Source of the DNA: Deltaproteobacteria bacterium
GTDB taxonomy: Bacteria; Desulfobacterota; DSM-4660; Desulfatiglandales; Desulfatiglandaceae
Reading direction: 5' to 3'
DNA: 41,412 nucleotides
Assembly (NCBI GenBank): GCA_021163285.1
Contig: JAGGXA010000079.1
Span: forward strand, 1 to 41,412
Shown: positions 36,173-41,412 of the stretch, piece by piece
How positions within the stretch are numbered: the first letter of the stretch is position 1
Layout: the number at the start of each line of letters is the position of its first letter
The notes under the pieces: generated by a model
Told to the model about the DNA's origin: nothing
Databases searched by the model: none
Seen by the model: only the letters and a program-made list of their open reading frames with translations
Program-made: the position numbers and the translations under genes

Positions 36173-39100
36173 ATGCCAAGACGTTCAGATATACACAAGA
36201 TACTTATTATTGGCTCCGGCCCTATTGTGATAGGCCAGGCATGCGAGTTTGATTATTCAGGAACCCAGGCTTGCAAGGCCTTGATTGAGGAGGGCTATGA
36301 GGTCATTCTCATAAACAGCAATCCTGCAACAATTATGACGGATCCCGACACGGCAAATCGCACTTATATTGAACCTGTAACCCCGGAAATATTAACAAAG
36401 ATTGTTAAGAGGGAACGACCTGATGCTGTTTTACCGACCATGGGCGGTCAAACTGCTTTAAACACCGCGGTCAATGTGGCTAAAACAGGCCTGTTTGACA
36501 AACTTGGCGTTGAGATGATCGGAGCTTCTATAGATGTTATCCAAAAAGCTGAAGACAGAGCCATGTTTAAAGATGCCATGAACAGGATCAACCTCAATGT
36601 ACCCAAAAGCGGTATTGCAAGGAACATGTCCCAGGCAAGAGAAACGGCGGAAAACATCGGTTATCCCCTGATTATCAGAGCAAGTTTTACTTTGGGAGGA
36701 GCAGGCAGCGGTGTGGCTTATAACCGTGAAGAAATGGAGGATATTGCAAGCTCCGGCCTTGATGCCAGTATGATTTCCGAGATTATCATGGAGGAATCAC
36801 TGATTGGATGGAAAGAATATGAACTGGAGGTTATGAGAGATTTTGCCGATAACGTGGTGATTATATGCTCCATAGAAAACTTTGATCCCATGGGTGTCCA
36901 TACCGGCGAAAGCATTACCGTCGCTCCTGCGCAGACTCTTTCCGACCGTGAATACCAGACAATGAGAGACGCGGCAATAGCTATTATCAGAGAAATCGGG
37001 GTAGAAACCGGCGGCTCCAATATCCAGTTTGCCATTCATCCTGATACCGGTGATATGGCAATTATTGAGATGAATCCGAGGGTGTCGAGAAGTTCGGCGC
37101 TGGCTTCCAAGGCGACCGGTTTTCCGATTGCCAAAATAGCCGCCAAGCTTGCCTTAGGGTACACGCTGGATGAGATTAAGAACGATATAACCCGTGAGAC
37201 ATATGCCTCTTTTGAGCCTGCAATTGATTACTGCGTGGTTAAAGTGCCCCGCTGGACCTTTGAAAAATTTCCAGGCACTGTTGACAGTTTGACTACATCC
37301 ATGAAATCGGTTGGCGAAACCATGGCCATCGGCAGGACCTTCAAGGAGGCCCTTCAAAAGGCCGTCAGGTCGCTTGAGATCGGACGTTTTGGCCTTGGGT
37401 CAATAGCCAACAATGGAACCGGTGTCCATCCCTCCCTCCATGAGATAGAAGAAAAACTCATCAATCCAAATTCAAACAGACTCTATTATATTTATGAAGC
37501 ATTGAAACAGGGTATGTGTGTGGAAAGGATCTATGAGTTAAGCCACATTGACAGATGGTTTCTCTTTCATATCCGGCAGATTCATGAACTTGAAAAAAGG
37601 CTGAGGGAACTGGTTCTTAAGAATGGCGTAAATGGTCTTGACGCTGACTTATTGAGGAAAGCCAAAGAATATGGTTTTTCAGATCAGCAGCTTGCCGTAT
37701 TTTTTAAGACAAAAGAGCAAGATATCAGGGATGTACGGCAGGCAAACAAAATTGAGCCGGTTTATAAGCTGGTAGATACCTGTGCCGCTGAGTTTGAGGC
37801 ATATACGCCATATTATTACTCGACGTATGAGCAGGAAAACGAGATGCGTGTCTCAAACAACAAGAAGGTGATGATCCTGGGGGGCGGACCAAACCGGATT
37901 GGCCAGGGTATAGAGTTTGATTATTGTTGTGTACACGCATCGTTCGCGTTAAAAGAGATGGGCATTGAGAGCATAATGGTCAACAGCAATCCTGAAACGG
38001 TCAGCACCGACTATGATATCTCTGATAAACTGTATTTTGAACCCTTAACGAGAGAGGATGTTCTAAATATTGTTGACCAGGAAAAACCGGAAGGGATTAT
38101 CGTCCAGTTTGGAGGACAGACTCCCCTTAATATATCCAGTGCCCTTGCCGAGGCGGGTGTAAAGATTTTAGGCACCAGTCCTGACAGTATAGACAGGGCA
38201 GAGGACAGGGAACGATTTCAGGGCCTTTTAAAAAAAATTGGCGTACTTCAGCCGAAAAATGGTATTGCAAAGAACCATGATGAAGCGATACGTGTTGCCG
38301 ATAAGATTGGATATCCCGTTGTGGTAAGGCCTTCTTTTGTCCTCGGTGGGCGGGCAATGGAGATCGTATATGATCAAAGCGGCCTGGAATTTTACATTAG
38401 GGAGGCGGTAGAAGTCTCACCCGGTAAACCAATATTAATCGATAAATTTCTTGAGCATGCTATTGAGATCGATGTGGATGCCATTTCGGACGGCAGGGAT
38501 ACCATAATCGGGGGCATTATGGAGCATATTGAAGAGGCAGGTATTCACAGCGGGGACAGCGCCTGCGTATTGCCGCCGATATCGTTAAGTCCAAAACTCA
38601 TTGAAGAAATCAAGGCGCATACCAGAGCGCTTGCCCGTGAATTAAATGTTGTTGGATTGATGAATATCCAGTATGCCGTCAGAAACAGAGTTCTGTATGT
38701 GCTTGAAGTCAACCCAAGGGCATCGAGGACCATCCCTTTTGTGAGCAAGGCAACTTCCGTCCCTCTCGCCAAGCTGGCTACCAAGGTCATTATGGGAATG
38801 AGTCTGAAGGAGCTTGGTTTCACAAAAGAAGTTGTTCCGGCTTATGTCTCCTGCAAGGAATCGGTCTTTCCCTTTGCGCGGTTTCCCGGAGTCGATACAA
38901 TCCTGGGACCGGAAATGAAATCCACAGGTGAGGTGATGGGCATTGACAGCGATTTTGGTCTCGCTTTTGCCAAGTCACAAATTGCGGCAGGCCAGAGTCT
39001 GCCTTTTTCCGGCGCTGTCTTTGTCAGTGTCAAAGATGAAGACAAGATGCCGTTGTTAGAGACCATCTTCAACCTGTATGATATTGGTTTCAGGATTCTG

Positions 39101-39406
39101 GCTACGAGAGGAACCTCCGATTACCTCCTGGAGCATGGCATTTCAAATATAGCAGTTAACAAAGTAAGAGAGGGAAGGCCCCATATCGTGGATATGATTA
39201 AGAATGGTGAGGTTGACATGGTCATCAACACAACTGATAATAAAAAGGCCGTTTCTGAGTCTATCTCTATCAGGCGGACTGCGCTGACTTTTAATATACC
39301 CTATACAACCACGCTTGCAGGGGCTAAAGCTACGGTCCAGGCTATAAAATCAATGATCAAAGGAACACTCGAAGTAAAAACAATTCAGGAGTACCATACA
39401 AGCTAA
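36173..39406 (+). CDS. carB: Carbamoyl-phosphate synthase large subunit
   Basis: Full-length 1077 aa; '[29 protein letters not shown]', '[30 protein letters not shown]', second ATP-grasp half and MGS-like C-terminus. Confidence 0.97.
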   Translation: MPRRSDIHKILIIGSGPIVIGQACEFDYSGTQACKALIEEGYEVILINSNPATIMTDPDTANRTYIEPVTPEILTKIVKRERPDAVLPTMGGQTALNTAVNVAKTGLFDKLGVEMIGASIDVIQKAEDRAMFKDAMNRINLNVPKSGIARNMSQARETAENIGYPLIIRASFTLGGAGSGVAYNREEMEDIASSGLDASMISEIIMEESLIGWKEYELEVMRDFADNVVIICSIENFDPMGVHTGESITVAPAQTLSDREYQTMRDAAIAIIREIGVETGGSNIQFAIHPDTGDMAIIEMNPRVSRSSALASKATGFPIAKIAAKLALGYTLDEIKNDITRETYASFEPAIDYCVVKVPRWTFEKFPGTVDSLTTSMKSVGETMAIGRTFKEALQKAVRSLEIGRFGLGSIANNGTGVHPSLHEIEEKLINPNSNRLYYIYEALKQGMCVERIYELSHIDRWFLFHIRQIHELEKRLRELVLKNGVNGLDADLLRKAKEYGFSDQQLAVFFKTKEQDIRDVRQANKIEPVYKLVDTCAAEFEAYTPYYYSTYEQENEMRVSNNKKVMILGGGPNRIGQGIEFDYCCVHASFALKEMGIESIMVNSNPETVSTDYDISDKLYFEPLTREDVLNIVDQEKPEGIIVQFGGQTPLNISSALAEAGVKILGTSPDSIDRAEDRERFQGLLKKIGVLQPKNGIAKNHDEAIRVADKIGYPVVVRPSFVLGGRAMEIVYDQSGLEFYIREAVEVSPGKPILIDKFLEHAIEIDVDAISDGRDTIIGGIMEHIEEAGIHSGDSACVLPPISLSPKLIEEIKAHTRALARELNVVGLMNIQYAVRNRVLYVLEVNPRASRTIPFVSKATSVPLAKLATKVIMGMSLKELGFTKEVVPAYVSCKESVFPFARFPGVDTILGPEMKSTGEVMGIDSDFGLAFAKSQIAAGQSLPFSGAVFVSVKDEDKMPLLETIFNLYDIGFRILATRGTSDYLLEHGISNIAVNKVREGRPHIVDMIKNGEVDMVINTTDNKKAVSESISIRRTALTFNIPYTTTLAGAKATVQAIKSMIKGTLEVKTIQEYHTS

Positions 39407-39524
39407 CCGTTCACGGGTTCAAAGGTTCTTACCCAACTTATTGAGCAGATATGTCTAAGGGTTCGCGCAAGAATAACTTTACAGAATTGACGAGAGCCCT
39501 AAGGTTCATAGAGACAGGTAAAAC

Positions 39525-40961
39525 ATGAAATCTGAAATTAATGAAGTTAATAATAATATAGATAAGTTTTTTTTGTCTCCCAGGCCAAGGGAAGAATGCG
39601 GTATTTTTGCGGTTTACGGCCATAAAGACGCAGCCAAACTGACCTATTTCGGTCTTTATGCCCTGCAGCATCGAGGTCAGGAAAGCGCCGGGATTGCCTC
39701 CTCTGACGGCAAATATCTCTTTGAGCACAAAAACATGGGGCTTGTTCCGGATATCTTTAACGAACAGAGCTTAAGCCGGCTCAAAGGACACCTGGCATTA
39801 GGCCACGTAAGGTATTCCACTACAGGTTCTTCTCTTCTTATTAATGCTCAGCCATTTATGATTCACTATTCCGGAAAAACTTTCGCGATTGCCCATAACG
39901 GCAATCTGGTGAATGCCCGCAATATCCGTGCAGAGCTGGAAAGCAAGGGGTCAATCTTCCAGACCAGCATGGATAGCGAGGTTGTCCTGCATTTAACTGC
40001 CAAGTATTACAAGCTGGGGCTGGAGCAGGCAACTGTTGAAACTATGGCCAGGATAAAAGGGGCGTATTCTATGGCTGTTATGACTGAGGACAGTCTTATA
40101 GCATTCAGGGATCCAAACGGGTTCAGGCCCCTGTGTCTCGGAAAATTAAACAATAGTTATATAATTGCATCGGAGACATGTGCCCTTGACCTCGTGGAAG
40201 CGGAGTACGTAAGGGAGATAGAACCGGGCGAAATAGTAGTTATAAACAAAAACGGTCTTAAAAGCATACCACCAAAAAATAAATCGATCAGGAGCCACTG
40301 TATCTTTGAATTGATATATTTCGCCAGACCAGACAGCAACGTGTTTGGTCAGAATGTATATCTTTTTCGAAAAAAGCAGGGAAAACTCATGGCGAGGGAA
40401 TTTCCCTTAGACGTGGATTTTGTAATGCCGTTTCCGGATTCAGGCAATTATGCGGCTATCGGGTATGCCCAGGAGTCATGCAAGCCCCTGGAGATGGGTA
40501 TGATCAGGAATCATTACGTGGGAAGGACATTTATCCAGCCATCTCAGAGTATGCGTGATTTTGGGGTAAAGGTCAAACTTAACCCGGTCAAAGAATTATT
40601 GAAGGATAAACGGGTATTAATTATTGAGGATTCTATTATCCGTGGTACCACAGCGAAGACCAGGATCAAGACTTTGAAGAAATTAGGCGCTCGTGAGATA
40701 CATATGCTGGTAAGCTGTCCACCCCATCGTTTTCCATGTCATTACGGAATTGATTTTTCAAGCAGGGGTGAACTGATTGCCGCTAATAAGACTGTGGCCG
40801 AGATCAGAGATTTTATTGGTCTTGACAGCCTCAACTATTTAAGCATTGACACTCTGGTAAAGGCCACGGACATCCCTGAAAAAGACTTGTGTCTTGGCTG
40901 TTTTGACGGGTACTATCCGGTTCCCATTGACAAGGAATTCTCAAAATACTGTCTTGAATGA
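39525..40961 (+). CDS. purF: Amidophosphoribosyltransferase
   Basis: 'ECGIFAVYGHKDAAKLTYFGLYALQHRGQESAGI', 'GHVRYSTTGSS', 'RVLIIEDSIIRGTTAKTRI' PRPP motif. Confidence 0.95.
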   Translation: MKSEINEVNNNIDKFFLSPRPREECGIFAVYGHKDAAKLTYFGLYALQHRGQESAGIASSDGKYLFEHKNMGLVPDIFNEQSLSRLKGHLALGHVRYSTTGSSLLINAQPFMIHYSGKTFAIAHNGNLVNARNIRAELESKGSIFQTSMDSEVVLHLTAKYYKLGLEQATVETMARIKGAYSMAVMTEDSLIAFRDPNGFRPLCLGKLNNSYIIASETCALDLVEAEYVREIEPGEIVVINKNGLKSIPPKNKSIRSHCIFELIYFARPDSNVFGQNVYLFRKKQGKLMAREFPLDVDFVMPFPDSGNYAAIGYAQESCKPLEMGMIRNHYVGRTFIQPSQSMRDFGVKVKLNPVKELLKDKRVLIIEDSIIRGTTAKTRIKTLKKLGAREIHMLVSCPPHRFPCHYGIDFSSRGELIAANKTVAEIRDFIGLDSLNYLSIDTLVKATDIPEKDLCLGCFDGYYPVPIDKEFSKYCLE

Positions 40962-41187
40962 AAAGATTGTAATTATCGGTTTCTTTGAATGATTTTATTC
41001 AGGAAATAGAATAACTGTTCAGTTGTTCAGGTAAAAGGCTGAAAACTGAAGGGGAGGATAGTTATCTGCAACTGCTCACGTAGTCAGGCTGAAGCTGTTT
41101 AGACTGAAAGCTGAAGGTGTCAGAAAAACACGATTGCCGTGTTTCAGGAAAAATATCTGATTCCTGCACCAAACATGGGTTCAAAAT

Positions 41188-41317
41188 GGGCATCCTTCAT
41201 TTTGAGGTAAAAGTAGTTGACACTTTTATTGGAACTAAAAATTGTAAATTGCAGAAGAGGCTTATAGCCTCTTAAATCAGCGGCAGGATGCCGCTGCCCT
41301 TTTTCTGCAAAATGTAA
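41188..41317. repeat. Structured direct repeat family D, copy 2
   Basis: Near-identical to 33667-33796; hairpins AAGAGGCT-TAT-AGCCTCTT and AGCGGCA-GGA-TGCCGCT. Confidence 0.9.
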
Positions 41318-41412
41318 CCTAAATCCTGCAAGCGTCGAGTTTGCCAAAGACCTACCTGCTGCAGGCAGGTGCAAGGCGGCAAGGGCGCAGACGTACTATG
41401 ATACTTCAAGTC

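Noticed and set aside
601-41374. Many short ORFs antisense to or overlapping clear genes (e.g. 3292-3750 -, 9238-9621 -, 22819-23817 +, 36718-37035 -)
   Set aside because: They lie opposite well-supported coding regions and show no recognisable domains; probable shadow ORFs.
1-41412. CRISPR arrays, tRNA/rRNA genes, prophage or canonical anti-phage defence operons
   Set aside because: No regularly spaced direct repeats, no tRNA-like cloverleaf with a recognisable CCA/T-loop, and no phage or defence gene families were seen. The family-C fold is tRNA-sized but lacks tRNA signature sequences.

Overview
This 41.4-kb window looks like a chromosomal segment from a Desulfobacterota-like (sulfate-reducer-type) genome; that taxonomy is inferred only from gene content. 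Most ORFs are recognisable housekeeping genes: Slp-type lipoprotein, alpha/beta hydrolase, M16 peptidase, ASKHA/2Fe-2S activase-like protein, Hsp20, M19 dipeptidase, DusB, Ski2-like helicase, acyl-CoA dehydrogenase, an Mla lipid-transport cluster, YihY/BrkB, AckA, MCP plus CheW, an Fe-S/Mrp-ORP/NifX-like cluster, a cobalamin/cobaltochelatase block with a B12 riboswitch, CarB and PurF. The unusual content lies mainly between genes. (1) An integron attC-like site at the extreme left edge is flanked by a decayed cassette ORF and by the first codons of a probable RHH antitoxin. (2) A four-copy, long-hairpin MITE-like element has 'AGGCTGTCCGGGAAT' termini; one copy is a mosaic, one abuts the ackA start codon and one lies in the carB leader. 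(3) Two separate repeat families (copies at 9.1/26.6 kb and 33.7/41.2 kb) keep hairpins through compensatory base changes. (4) A short 'CCGTGAACGGTTAC' motif recurs in many intergenic spacers. (5) A BtuF-like binding protein is fused to SLH-like repeats beside a periplasmic CbiK. (6) A truncated, frameshifted trypsin/DegP remnant sits at the edge of the cobalamin block. No rRNA, tRNA, CRISPR array or complete transposase gene was seen. All family names come from reading motifs by eye; no searches were run.
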